44,174 nucleotides of DNA from Akkermansia muciniphila (GCA_945863205.1 CAMAZK010000011.1:1-44174), one strand, 5' to 3'. Positions 1 through 8,459 are shown, counted from the first letter of the stretch. Notes: generated from the letters alone by a model not told the origin. Program-made: numbers and translations.

Positions 1-1037
1 GTGTTATCCGCACTTTCTGAATAGCGCGCCCAGTGGCCCAACTCCTTCGGAGCCTGCGGCTCTGGCCGGGTTCGGCGCGGTGAAGCCTCGGGCACCAGGA
101 CATCATCGCCCGTGATGGCATGAACGGTTCCGTCTGGGCCGAGGGTCAAGGCATTGCGACCATGACCAGAGTCACCCTTCGTGGCGAGCATCTGCTTCAC
201 TTCATCAAAGCGATCATCTCCATCAGTATCACGCAAGCGATAGACTGCCTTGGAGTTGTTGGCGTGGGCATACAGGTCGTTGCCTTTCCAAGCCAGCCCG
301 CGGCATTCCTTCAGCGTGTCTTCGATGGCCTCTGACGAAACGACCTCGTTGCGATTGCTCGACAAGGTCAGCCGCAGCAATCCCTTCTGCTCCTTGCCAA
401 TGATGAGCCGACCTTTGGGATCGAACGTCAGGCTGATCCATGTGTCCTCGCCCGGCTGCGCGTCGCGAATCTTCGCAATCTCAAAGCCCGGCGGCAGTGG
501 CGACAGCCTCGCGTCCGTGGAGCCCGACTTGGCCTCCATCCATTGGTTGTATTCTGAGAAAGGACTCACATCGGGCAAACGCGGTAGCCCCCAGCGCCGG
601 GGATTCACTGCGCCCTGGCTGCGCAGCGCCCCTTTCCAGTTTAAATCGCTCCCAACCAAAACTGGTTCAGCTCCCTTTCGCACGATCTCAAGCGACACCG
701 CGAGCGCCGATGGCCCGTCAACCCCCGTGGCGTTGACAACGAGGGTATTTTCTCCCTTCACCATTAGCCGCGATACATCGGCCTCGGCCGGCGGATCGTA
801 GGGATCGAACCGCAGCACAGCTTTGCCGTTCAAGGAAACCGTCAACGCCGCAAAATCCGCCGTGGCCCGCAGCGTGGCCCGCTCGATCTCACCTTCCACG
901 ACAAAGACGCGCTCCGCTGTGGTTTCCGCGCCCGCGCTCATGCGGTCGCCGTTCGCGCTCCAGATCCATTGCGGCGGGGGAGGTTCAGCGAAAGCGATGA
1001 TGGCTGGGAAAAGCACTAAAAATCGAAAAGCATTCAT
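1..1037 (-). CDS. Secreted PVC-type beta-propeller protein (3' end outside window)
   Basis: An open frame of about 345 codons starts at the ATG at 1037-1035 and runs off the left edge without a stop. It opens with a signal peptide (MNAFRFLVLFPAIIAFA). Residues about 22-115 look like a galactose-binding or jelly-roll domain beginning WIWSANGD. From about residue 165 the phrase LPPGFEIAKI and repeats such as LTFDPKGRLIIG and LTLGPDGTVHAITGDD mark the start of a glucose/sorbosone-dehydrogenase-like propeller. Verrucomicrobia and Planctomycetes carry large families of such secreted proteins, often about 1000 residues with a C-terminal cytochrome c; whether this one has haem motifs cannot be seen. 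It starts 7 bases after the preceding gene, so it is the last visible gene of the catabolic operon. That suggests an extracytoplasmic role in handling the operon's substrate (inference). Confidence 0.8.
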   Translation of the reverse strand, partial: MNAFRFLVLFPAIIAFAEPPPPQWIWSANGDRMSAGAETTAERVFVVEGEIERATLRATADFAALTVSLNGKAVLRFDPYDPPAEADVSRLMVKGENTLVVNATGVDGPSALAVSLEIVRKGAEPVLVGSDLNWKGALRSQGAVNPRRWGLPRLPDVSPFSEYNQWMEAKSGSTDARLSPLPPGFEIAKIRDAQPGEDTWISLTFDPKGRLIIGKEQKGLLRLTLSSNRNEVVSSEAIEDTLKECRGLAWKGNDLYAHANNSKAVYRLRDTDGDDRFDEVKQMLATKGDSGHGRNALTLGPDGTVHAITGDDVLVPEASPRRTRPEPQAPKELGHWARYSESADN

Positions 1038-1044
1038 GGGCGGT

Positions 1045-1875
1045 CTATTTTCTGGAGAGCACTTTGACTGGATTGCCTGCGAAGCCGACACTGGCAAAGC
1101 CACCCCCGACGACGCCTTCCTCGATCTGGGTGAAGTCGGGCTGATAGCTGAGAAGGTCTGGCGACTTCATGTGGTCCAGCGACCGATCCTGCGGCACATA
1201 GCCGAGACGGGTCGCGTTTTGATTGTCAAAGAAGGGCTCCGGCACCTCCGAGACGCCATAGACGATCTCATGCTGGATGTCGGGATGCGTCAGGCCGATG
1301 TGGATCAACTGAGCCAAGTCACGTGCACTGACCCAGGTATGCAAACGGCGCTCTTTGGAGACATCATCGCCAATGTAGCCGATGCGAATGGTGAGGACCT
1401 CCAAGCCAAACTTGTCCGCGTAATAGGATGCCGCCGACTCCCCGTAGGCCTTGCTCAGTGCATACTCGCCATTGGGTCTCGGTGCGGTGCGGTGATCGAG
1501 ATGTGATCCGCGTGGCGCAAAACCCACGACATGGTGGCTGCTGGCATACACCACACGCTTGATGCCCTGCCGCACGGCGGCTTCAAAGACGTTGTGAGCG
1601 CCGATGATGTTCGGGCCGAGCACGTCCTCAAAACGATACGCCGCGCCGACCATGCCGCCCAGATGAACAACTGCATCCACCTGCCTGCACAGCTCCTCCA
1701 TGGCGCTCAAGTTTTGCAGATCCGCCTGAATGAAACGCTCCTCGGGTGCAAGATCGGCGATGGCGGTGATGTCCGTGAGCAGCACGTTTTCATATTGCGT
1801 GCGCAGAATCGGACGCAAAGCGGTGCCGACTTTGCCAGCCGCGCCAGTGAGGAGAATGCGTGAAGTCGAAGCCAT
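1045..1875 (-). CDS. NAD-dependent epimerase/dehydratase family, uronate-dehydrogenase-like
   Basis: This 276-residue protein is an extended short-chain dehydrogenase. The nucleotide motif GAAGKVG is at residues 11-17, an SSH triad segment at 112-114, and the catalytic pair Y138-x3-K142 lies in YALSK. The pattern VVHLGG, NIIGAHNVFEAA, YASSHHVVGF and RIGYIGDD closely follows bacterial uronate dehydrogenase, which oxidises glucuronate or galacturonate to aldaro-lactones with NAD. I recognise the family but cannot fix the substrate. It starts 5 bases after the aldolase stop and ends 7 bases before the secreted propeller gene, so it is translated from the same operon. A related sugar or sugar-acid oxidoreductase is equally possible. 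Confidence 0.82.
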   Translation of the reverse strand: MASTSRILLTGAAGKVGTALRPILRTQYENVLLTDITAIADLAPEERFIQADLQNLSAMEELCRQVDAVVHLGGMVGAAYRFEDVLGPNIIGAHNVFEAAVRQGIKRVVYASSHHVVGFAPRGSHLDHRTAPRPNGEYALSKAYGESAASYYADKFGLEVLTIRIGYIGDDVSKERRLHTWVSARDLAQLIHIGLTHPDIQHEIVYGVSEVPEPFFDNQNATRLGYVPQDRSLDHMKSPDLLSYQPDFTQIEEGVVGGGFASVGFAGNPVKVLSRK

Positions 1876-1880
1876 GGCAG

Positions 1881-2846
1881 TTATTGGAGGGTTTTGCGGA
1901 AATCACTGGCCTGCCCCTTGCCATTGAGGGATTCGATCCGCGCCTTCACCTTCGGCACATAGATCGCCGAGATGCTTTGTTGCAGTCCGTTGTCCATGGC
2001 CGTGGCTTTGAAGTCCGGGTGAGATTTGCCGAGGCGCTCGCGGTTTTGATCAAAGAAGGCCGCAGCAGCCTCCGAGCGGATGAGCAGGGACTCGGAAGAC
2101 CAGTTCACCTTGGCCACACCTGCTGCGACACCTGCCGCGAGCTGCTCCTCCGTGAGGCCGGAGGAGCCATGAAGGGCGATGCCGATAGGCCTTCCCGCAA
2201 GCTCGGAGGCCAGTTCACGATGCGCACGAATGGCGTCGGGACTGAAGCCGCCGAGATCGTTACCGAGTCCATGCTTCGTGCCGACACCCGGAGCCCAAAG
2301 CGCAAGACGGCCCGGCATCAGCCTTTCGACCTCACCAAACAGACTCCGCGTCTCCTCCAAGGGCGTGACGCCATCGTCCACACCGGCTTCCATTTCGAGA
2401 GTGAGCGGCAGCCCCTCCTGCGCGGCGATCTCACACAGGCGGATCATCGTCTCGATGTTTTCCTGCGCGCTCATGGCGGATGAATCCAGCGAGATGCTGG
2501 AGGCTCTTTTGCGCATCGCATGAGTCAGGATGCCCACGGTAGCAGGCCCTTTGATGTGGTCGGTATGATAGACCACCGGCACATCGCGGAATCGGTCACT
2601 GGAAGCCAGCGTGTGCAGTTCAGCCAGATAACGGTCAATGCCTAGAAGAGCATCACCCGCCCCAAAGCTGTGCCCAGTGAGCTGCCAGAGGCTGGTTTCA
2701 ATGATGATCGGCGCATCGCACTCACGAGCAGCGATGAGACAATCCACAATGGCCGCCGGACTATCGGCATTCACCGCGAGAACGGCGTAACGGGTCGTGG
2801 CAGCGTGTTGGTAAAGGGCGCGAGTTTGTTCAGGAGAGAGGAGCAT
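1881..2846 (-). CDS. Class II (zinc-dependent) ketose-bisphosphate aldolase family
   Basis: This 321-residue protein belongs to the class II fructose-bisphosphate aldolase family. It shows the metal and catalytic motif HTDH (H94-D96-H97), an acidic strand LEMEAG (E151, E153), the second histidine in TKHG (H192), the third in LHGSSG (H226) and the phosphate-binding strand KVNWSS (about 246-251). D96 should be the catalytic acid and H97, H192 and H226 the zinc ligands, by comparison with E. coli FbaA. It is divergent (KVNWSS rather than KINIST), so the substrate may not be fructose bisphosphate. Within an operon carrying a methylmalonate-semialdehyde dehydrogenase, an IolJ-like cleavage giving malonate semialdehyde plus dihydroxyacetone phosphate is attractive but inferred. 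The gap to the upstream dehydrogenase gene is 13 bases. Confidence 0.85.
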   Translation of the reverse strand: MLLSPEQTRALYQHAATTRYAVLAVNADSPAAIVDCLIAARECDAPIIIETSLWQLTGHSFGAGDALLGIDRYLAELHTLASSDRFRDVPVVYHTDHIKGPATVGILTHAMRKRASSISLDSSAMSAQENIETMIRLCEIAAQEGLPLTLEMEAGVDDGVTPLEETRSLFGEVERLMPGRLALWAPGVGTKHGLGNDLGGFSPDAIRAHRELASELAGRPIGIALHGSSGLTEEQLAAGVAAGVAKVNWSSESLLIRSEAAAAFFDQNRERLGKSHPDFKATAMDNGLQQSISAIYVPKVKARIESLNGKGQASDFRKTLQ

Positions 2847-2859
2847 GATTGGAATGGAT

Positions 2860-3906
2860 TCAGGTGCCGGGTAAAATGCAGACTTTCAGTGCCGCTCCAC
2901 TTTCCATCAGCGGGAAGGCCTCGTTGATGCGCTCCAGCGGCAGGGTGTGGGTGATGAACTTCTCCGCCGGAAAACGTCCGCTGTGCAGCAGGGCAAAGGC
3001 GGCCTGGAAGTCGCTCTTCTTTTCCGAGTAGCTGCCGCTGATGACGAGTTCCTTGTAATGAATGTGGTTCACATCCAGCGGGGCGATGGGGTTCGATTTC
3101 GGCAGCCCGGCAAAGAAGTTCACACGGCCCGCTTTTGCGGCGATTTCGAGGGCGTCATTCTGCGCAGGCGCGGCACTGACGGCCACGATGGTGACATCTG
3201 TTCCGTAGCCATCCGTGAGATCACGGACCTGCTCACGATGCGATCCATCGGCCTGAACGAGCAAGGCGGCATCAATGTCGAAGCGCTTCGCCATCTCAAG
3301 ACGCGCGGGATTGTTATCCAGCACGATGACCTTCTGTGCCCCTTGCAGGCGGGCCAAAGCCGCGTGCATCATGCCGATGGGTCCCGCGCCAATGACGGCC
3401 ACGGTATCCTTCAAGCCGATGCCAAGCCGGGAATGCGCGTTCATGCAGCAGCCCAGGGGTTCGGCGAGGGACATGTGTTCGTTATTGATGTCGGAGGTAA
3501 CCTTGAAGAGATTCCCTTGTTTCACCGCAATGGCCGGCACCTTCATGAAAGGCGCGAAGGCACCGTCATGGTGATAGCTCATCGTCGTGCGATGCGCGGT
3601 GAGATTCTCACGCCCCATCTCCACATAGCGGTCACGCTCGCTGACGATGACGATATACATCACCACACGGTCGCCGATCTGCACATTCGCATCTGGCGCA
3701 CGAGACTCGACCACCGTGGCGCAGAACTCATGCCCGAGAATGCGCGGCGGTATGATCTTTTTGTCACCATGTCGATAGGTCCGCAAATCCGTGCCACACA
3801 CGGAACAAGCGTGGATTTGCAAGAGGACTTCGCCCTCATCGAGAGCGGGTTTGTCCACGTCTTGGACGATGAGTTGTTCTTTTCCGAGATAAACAGCAGC
3901 TTTCAT
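2860..3906 (-). CDS. Zinc alcohol dehydrogenase (MDR family), structural-zinc cysteines absent
   Basis: I start this 348-residue protein at MKAAVYLGKE; the longer open frame would overlap the upstream gene and adds no family sequence. It is a medium-chain dehydrogenase of the sorbitol/threonine dehydrogenase type. The catalytic zinc site is present (C37 in CGTD, H59-E60 in GHE, E139 in AEP), as is the Rossmann motif GAGPIG at about 173-178. The loop that normally carries four structural-zinc cysteines (about residues 83-104) reads IVIVSERDRYVEMGREN and has none. It presumably oxidises or reduces a polyol or keto-sugar with NAD(P). It begins 2 bases after the semialdehyde dehydrogenase stop, which implies translational coupling. 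Confidence 0.9.
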   Translation of the reverse strand: MKAAVYLGKEQLIVQDVDKPALDEGEVLLQIHACSVCGTDLRTYRHGDKKIIPPRILGHEFCATVVESRAPDANVQIGDRVVMYIVIVSERDRYVEMGRENLTAHRTTMSYHHDGAFAPFMKVPAIAVKQGNLFKVTSDINNEHMSLAEPLGCCMNAHSRLGIGLKDTVAVIGAGPIGMMHAALARLQGAQKVIVLDNNPARLEMAKRFDIDAALLVQADGSHREQVRDLTDGYGTDVTIVAVSAAPAQNDALEIAAKAGRVNFFAGLPKSNPIAPLDVNHIHYKELVISGSYSEKKSDFQAAFALLHSGRFPAEKFITHTLPLERINEAFPLMESGAALKVCILPGT

Positions 3907-3908
3907 GA

Positions 3909-5342
3909 TTAGGACATCCAGTTGGTTGATTTTGCCGTCCACTTGGCGGTGACCTTTTTGGTCTTGGTCCAAAGTGAAATGGCGTCTTTGCCAGTGATGT
4001 CACCGGGGCCGAACTTGCTGGCGTTCCAGCCGCCGAAGCCGAAGGGATCACGCGGCACGGGCACGCCGATGTTTACGCCGATCATGCCAGCCTCGGCACG
4101 CATCTCGAAGTAGCGGGCAGTCGCGCCGCTGGTGGTGTAGATACAGGCGGCATTACCATACGGGTTCGCATTCTCGATGGCGATGGCTTCATCAAGTGTC
4201 TTCACGCGCAGGATGCTAAGCACGGGGCCAAAAATCTCGTCGTTGGCGCACTCGTCCTCGCGGGAGATGCCGTCGATCAAGGTCGGGGCGACGTAGTGTC
4301 CAGGTCCCGGCTGGTTGCGTCCGTCGAGGCGCACCGTTGCGCCACGTTCGGCAGCACGGGTGATGTAGCCTTCAATGCGCTCCTTGGCCTTGGCGCTGAT
4401 GATCGCGCCCACTTCTTTGCCGCAGGCCAAGCTGCGCATTTCGGACTCGATGGCATCGATGATGGCATCGCAATCGCCAACCGCGATCAACACACTCGCC
4501 GCCATGCAGCGCTGACCAGCGCAGCCCACAGCACTGGAGACCACATTCTTCGCCGTGATGACCGGATCAGCATCAGGAACGACGATGAGATGATTCTTCG
4601 CCCCGCCGAGCGTTAGCATGCGCTTGTTCGAGGCGATGCCACGATCATAGACCGTCTTCGCCACTGCCGTGGAGCCCACGAAGGCCGCTGCGGCGATGCC
4701 CGGATGATCGAGCACGGCCTCCACCGTCTCGCGGTCGCCTTGCACGATGTTGAAGACGCCGTCTGGAAGACCGGCCTCCTTCAGCAAATCAGCCAGGAGC
4801 AAGGGCGTGAAGGGCACCTGCTCGCTGGGCTTCAAAATGAAACTGTTTCCGCAGGCAATCGCCATCGGGAACATCCACATCGGCACCATGGCGGGAAAAT
4901 TGAAGGGAGTGATACCCGCGACAACACCCAACGCAAAGCGCCGCGTGTAGCAGTCAACGCCGGTGCTGACCTCCAGAATCTCACCCGCGAAAAGCTGAGG
5001 CAGACTGGCGGCATACTCCACGATCTCAATACCGCGTGCGATGCCTGCTGCGGACTCTGCGGTGGTCTTGCCGTTCTCCGCCGTCACCTGCTTTGCCAGA
5101 TCACCGATGTTCTTTTCGACCAGCGCCTTGAACTTGTAGAGCACCTGCACGCGGTCTTTCACCGGGACCAGACTCCAGCTTGAGAAGGCCTTTTGCGAGG
5201 ACTGAACCGCTTGGTCAACGATGGCGGCATCAGCCACCTGAACGGTGCCCAGCGGGTGGGCATCCACCGGTGAAGTTAGAGGATTCAAAGATCGGGAACC
5301 CGATTCAACACGGATTCCATGGATGTAGTGGGTGGGTTTCAT
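3909..5342 (-). CDS. mmsA: Methylmalonate-semialdehyde dehydrogenase, CoA-acylating
   Basis: This 477-residue aldehyde dehydrogenase has the signature set of the CoA-acylating MmsA/IolA branch. TPFNFPAMVPMWMFP precedes the cofactor strand GNSFILKPSE. The usual general-base glutamate motif ELGGK is replaced by LGGAKN (residues 245-250). The nucleophile is C279 in GCAGQRC, with Q277-R278 before it. The family converts malonate or methylmalonate semialdehyde plus CoA and NAD to acetyl- or propionyl-CoA, CO2 and NADH. It serves valine catabolism (MmsA) or the last step of inositol catabolism (IolA). Valine-pathway genes are absent here and sugar genes surround it, so an iolA-like role is likelier. 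The ATG overlaps the kinase stop by four bases (ATGA). Confidence 0.93.
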   Translation of the reverse strand: MKPTHYIHGIRVESGSRSLNPLTSPVDAHPLGTVQVADAAIVDQAVQSSQKAFSSWSLVPVKDRVQVLYKFKALVEKNIGDLAKQVTAENGKTTAESAAGIARGIEIVEYAASLPQLFAGEILEVSTGVDCYTRRFALGVVAGITPFNFPAMVPMWMFPMAIACGNSFILKPSEQVPFTPLLLADLLKEAGLPDGVFNIVQGDRETVEAVLDHPGIAAAAFVGSTAVAKTVYDRGIASNKRMLTLGGAKNHLIVVPDADPVITAKNVVSSAVGCAGQRCMAASVLIAVGDCDAIIDAIESEMRSLACGKEVGAIISAKAKERIEGYITRAAERGATVRLDGRNQPGPGHYVAPTLIDGISREDECANDEIFGPVLSILRVKTLDEAIAIENANPYGNAACIYTTSGATARYFEMRAEAGMIGVNIGVPVPRDPFGFGGWNASKFGPGDITGKDAISLWTKTKKVTAKWTAKSTNWMS

Positions 5343-6334
5343 GAGTATGATTTGAGAGGTTGCAGTTGTGGGATGAACTCCGCGCCTCGCGCCGCAAGGG
5401 CGATACCGCCGAGCAGCCCCGCGCGGTCGCCAAGCTGGGAAGTGAGGACTTGCACATCATCGGTGGGGAACATGCCGACGCGTTCATGCATGGTGCGTTT
5501 GACGGGCTCGATGAGCAGCTCGCCCAACTGCGCCACACCACCCCCAAGCACGATGAGGCCCGGATGCAGGGCGCTGACGATGTTTGCCGCCGCAATGCCG
5601 ATCCAGGTGCCCATGCGCTCGATGGCACGGCGCACCATTGCATCGCCTTCACGCGCGGCCTGTCCGACGGTAGCTGCGGTGACGCGGCTGAGGTCGCCGC
5701 CACACAGCTCATGCAGACGGGGGGCATTGCCGCTGAGCAAAAGACGCACTCCCTCTGCCGCAAGCGCGGGACCGCTTGCGACGGTTTCCAGGCAGCCCTG
5801 GTTTCCGCAACTGCAAGGCAGGCCATGCGGATCAACCGTTTGATGCCCCAGTTCTCCTGCCGCATTCAAGGGGCCAAGCCGCAGCCTGCCATCCAGCACC
5901 ACGCCGCCGCCGACTCCGGTGCCCAGTGTGAAGAAAACCAGATCGCTCACAGCCTTGCCATGACCGAACACCATTTCTCCCAGCGTGGCCGTGCGTGCGT
6001 CATTCAGCAGCCTCACTGGAAAACCGAGTGCTGTTTCCATCTGCTCACCGACCGAGACATTTCGCCATTGAGTCGGAAGGTTCGGCAAAAACCGCGTCTT
6101 GCCCGTAGCCACATCCACCAATCCAGGAACACCGATGCCAAGCGCAGCAGGAGCGTGACGTGACTGCTCTACCAGCTCGCGCATCATCTGAATCATGCGG
6201 GCGATGACCGCCTGCGGCCCCTCATGGGAACGTGTTGGCTCCTTTTTTTCGGCAAGGATCGACCCATCGGCACGGGCGAGTGCGGCGTGAATGTTTGTCC
6301 CGCCTAGGTCGATGCTGGCATACACTTCGGACAT
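5339..6334 (-). CDS. ROK-family sugar kinase
   Basis: This protein of about 331 residues starts at ATG 6334; a GTG three bases upstream could also serve. It has the ROK nucleotide motif DLGGTN near the N terminus, the sugar-binding segment GELGHQ and the zinc-binding cluster CSCGNQGCLE that defines ROK sugar kinases. Gly-rich LGTGVGGGVV and the C-terminal VLGGGVA complete the ATPase fold. The zinc cluster and lack of an N-terminal helix-turn-helix argue for a kinase rather than a ROK repressor. It probably phosphorylates the operon's hexose or keto-acid intermediate in the cytoplasm. Its start overlaps the stop of the isomerase gene (TGATG) and its own stop overlaps the next start, so the three are coupled. 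Confidence 0.92.
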   Translation of the reverse strand: MSEVYASIDLGGTNIHAALARADGSILAEKKEPTRSHEGPQAVIARMIQMMRELVEQSRHAPAALGIGVPGLVDVATGKTRFLPNLPTQWRNVSVGEQMETALGFPVRLLNDARTATLGEMVFGHGKAVSDLVFFTLGTGVGGGVVLDGRLRLGPLNAAGELGHQTVDPHGLPCSCGNQGCLETVASGPALAAEGVRLLLSGNAPRLHELCGGDLSRVTAATVGQAAREGDAMVRRAIERMGTWIGIAAANIVSALHPGLIVLGGGVAQLGELLIEPVKRTMHERVGMFPTDDVQVLTSQLGDRAGLLGGIALAARGAEFIPQLQPLKSYS

Positions 6335-7257
6335 CACGCGGCAGCTCCGATAAAAGGTGAAAGCACATCACGAGCGACCCGAAGCGCACGCTGGCGGCCT
6401 TCGAGCATTTTGCCGAAGGTGTCGTCCTCGACCTCAATACAGATCGGCCCGTCGTAGCCGGTCTCCATAAGCACGCCCATGAACTGCGCCCATTGGATCT
6501 CACCATAGCCGGGCAGGCGAGGTTGGTGCCACTGGAGCGGCGGTGCGAAAATGCCAACCTGGTTCAATCGTTCGCGGTAAATCTTCACGTCCTTGGCATG
6601 GACGTGAAACAGCTTGTCCTTAAACTCATGCAGGGCGCTAACAGGCTCAATGAACTGAAGTGCAAAGTGTGACGGATCAAAGTTCAGGCCGAAGTTCGGC
6701 GAGGGAATGTCCGCGAAAGCGCGACGCCAGATCGCAGGCGTCGTCATGAGGTTTTTACCACCGGGCCATTCGTCGTTCGTGAAAAACATGGGGCAGTTCT
6801 CGATGCCGATTCGGACTCCGTGATCCTCGGCGAACTGAATCAGCGGACGCCACACTGCCAGAAAGCGCGGCCAGTTCTCATCCACGCTTAGCCGCCAGTT
6901 TTTTCCGACAAAAGTGTTCACCGTGTTCAGCCCAAGCAGGGGTGCGGCAGCGATAACCTTTTTCAAATGCTCCAGCGCCACCACGGCGGTCTCCGCATCG
7001 GGATCGAGGAGATTCGGGTAATATCCCAGCGCACTGAGTGAGACACCGTGCTTCGTGCAGAGAGCGTTCACATCATCCGCTTTTGCCTGGGTAAAATCCG
7101 TCACATCCACATGGGTGACACCCGCAAACTTCCGCTCCGCCTTGCCTGCGGGCCAGCACATCGCCTCGACGCAGGCAAAGCGCTCGATCCGCGCAAAGGC
7201 AAGCACTTCATCAAGAGGCAGTTCAGGGAGAATGGCGGAGACAAAACCGAGTTTCAT
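6334..7257 (-). CDS. Sugar phosphate isomerase/epimerase (AP-endonuclease-2 TIM barrel)
   Basis: This 307-residue protein has the fold and metal site of the xylose-isomerase-like TIM barrel. Predicted metal ligands are E153 (GIENCP), D194 with H197 (NFDPSH), H220 (HVHAKD) and E265 or E267 (IEVEDD). Relatives include inosose dehydratase IolE, IolI, hydroxypyruvate isomerase and 3-keto-glycoside processing enzymes. Sequence alone does not tell isomerase from dehydratase or lyase. It is preceded by 16 bases after the Gfo/Idh gene and overlaps the kinase start. Pairing with a Gfo/Idh enzyme is typical of pathways that first oxidise a sugar ring and then epimerise or dehydrate it. Confidence 0.9.
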   Translation of the reverse strand: MKLGFVSAILPELPLDEVLAFARIERFACVEAMCWPAGKAERKFAGVTHVDVTDFTQAKADDVNALCTKHGVSLSALGYYPNLLDPDAETAVVALEHLKKVIAAAPLLGLNTVNTFVGKNWRLSVDENWPRFLAVWRPLIQFAEDHGVRIGIENCPMFFTNDEWPGGKNLMTTPAIWRRAFADIPSPNFGLNFDPSHFALQFIEPVSALHEFKDKLFHVHAKDVKIYRERLNQVGIFAPPLQWHQPRLPGYGEIQWAQFMGVLMETGYDGPICIEVEDDTFGKMLEGRQRALRVARDVLSPFIGAAA

Positions 7258-7273
7258 AGGGGCACGAGTGGGT

Positions 7274-8413
7274 TCAAAGGTTGATCCAGCGGCGCTCGCG
7301 GTGGCTTTGCATCACCGCTTCGCAGAGCCGCAGCTCTTCATGGCCAGCGACGGCATCGGCGAAGAGGCCGTCACTCGTTCCGGTCGCGATGGCGGTGTAA
7401 ATACTCCGGTAGAGCATCTTAAATCCATCCGGGAAGCCCTCCGCATGGCCCGCCGGATAGTCCGTGTAGCCGGACGCGTCGGTAAAGCCCGCGCTGGCAC
7501 GCAGCACCGCTGCATTCGCGTCATCGCGTCTTCCATAGTGAAGCAAGTCGGGATTCTCCGAATCCCACCACACGCTCTGCTTTGCGCCGTAGATCTCGAT
7601 GCGAATGCAGTTCTTGCGTCCGGCGGCGACCTGAGAGACGGCCAGATTGCCCCGAGCGCCATTGTCGAAGCCGAGCAACACGCTGGCGAAGTCTTCCGTA
7701 TCGACCGGGCAATCCTCGGTGTGCGCCACGGCTTCATTTGAAAAGGTCTGCACCTCACCCACGGGACGCTGGCGTGTGCGATGAAAGGTCGAGAGATCGG
7801 CTAGCAGCTCGGTGACGGGTGATCCCAGGATGAAGCTCACGGTGTCCAGCCAATGCGTGCCGATATCGCCGACGGCCCGAAGCTCCCCGCCCTCGCTGGC
7901 GAGCACACGCCAGTTATAGTCCGTCTCCTTCAGCAGCCAGTCCTGCATATAGCTGCCATTGACGTGGATGATCTCTCCGAGATCCCCGCGCTGCACCATG
8001 GCCCGCATTTGCAGCACCGCCGGATAGAAGCGCACGTTGTAGTTCACCGCGAAGACCTTGCCAGCCTGCCGGGCTGTCTCCACGAGCTCCGCCGTCTCCG
8101 TTGTGGTCATCGCCAGTGGCTTCTCACAGACCACATGCTTCCCCGCCCTCAGCGCCGCGAGTGATTGCACATGATGGTGGCGGTTCGGGGAGGTGATATG
8201 CACCACATCCACCTCCGGGCAGTTCACGAGACTCTGGAAGTCATGCCCCGTGAAAACCTGCGGGATGTCCCACCGCGCCGCCACCTCCCGTGCCCGCTCT
8301 GACCCGCAGATGGCGTTGATTTTCACCCCGAGACGACGCAGCGCCTCGATATGGACCGGTCCGATAAACCCGGAGCCGATGATTCCGGCGCGAAGATGGT
8401 GAAGGCTAGTCAT
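7274..8413 (-). CDS. Gfo/Idh/MocA-family oxidoreductase
   Basis: This 379-residue protein has the N-terminal Rossmann motif IIGSGFIG (about 11-18), the family hallmark CEKPLA (K98) and the C-terminal-domain catalytic segment GDIGTHWLDT (D183, H187). These are the inositol 2-dehydrogenase/glucose-fructose oxidoreductase hallmarks. It should oxidise one hydroxyl of a cyclitol or sugar with NAD(P). It is the first gene of the leftward operon. The predicted transcript would begin only about a dozen bases upstream of the ATG, and no Shine-Dalgarno sequence is visible there. The facing GntR gene and the two operator-like palindromes lie just upstream. Confidence 0.93.
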   Translation of the reverse strand: MTSLHHLRAGIIGSGFIGPVHIEALRRLGVKINAICGSERAREVAARWDIPQVFTGHDFQSLVNCPEVDVVHITSPNRHHHVQSLAALRAGKHVVCEKPLAMTTTETAELVETARQAGKVFAVNYNVRFYPAVLQMRAMVQRGDLGEIIHVNGSYMQDWLLKETDYNWRVLASEGGELRAVGDIGTHWLDTVSFILGSPVTELLADLSTFHRTRQRPVGEVQTFSNEAVAHTEDCPVDTEDFASVLLGFDNGARGNLAVSQVAAGRKNCIRIEIYGAKQSVWWDSENPDLLHYGRRDDANAAVLRASAGFTDASGYTDYPAGHAEGFPDGFKMLYRSIYTAIATGTSDGLFADAVAGHEELRLCEAVMQSHRERRWINL

Positions 8414-8417
8414 GCGT

Positions 8418-8432
8418 ATTGGCTAAGCCAAT
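8418..8432. promoter_or_regulatory. Operator-like palindrome, copy 1 (proximal to Gfo/Idh gene)
   Basis: ATTGGCTAAGCCAAT is a perfect 7+1+7 inverted repeat centred at 8425. Its core TGGCTAAGCCA recurs exactly at 8441-8451, 21 bp (two helical turns) away on the same face. It sits between the operon's first gene and the divergent GntR gene and is the probable site of that regulator, by inference. Confidence 0.75.
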
Positions 8433-8459
8433 AGCTAATGTGGCTAAGCCACTTGTCAA
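8431..8459 (-). promoter_or_regulatory. Predicted promoter of the leftward catabolic operon
   Basis: Read on the minus strand, a perfect -35 hexamer TTGACA (8459-8454) is followed after 16-17 bases by TAGCTA or AGCTAT (8437-8431) as the best -10. One operator palindrome lies inside the spacer and the second lies at or just after the -10. A bound regulator would therefore occlude polymerase. The call rests on sequence similarity to sigma-70 promoters only. Confidence 0.55.
8440..8452. promoter_or_regulatory. Operator-like palindrome, copy 2 (in the -35/-10 spacer)
   Basis: GTGGCTAAGCCAC is a perfect 6+1+6 inverted repeat centred at 8446, with the same 11-base core as copy 1. It falls inside the spacer of the predicted leftward promoter and upstream of the GntR gene. 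It could serve both repression of the operon and autoregulation. Confidence 0.75.
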
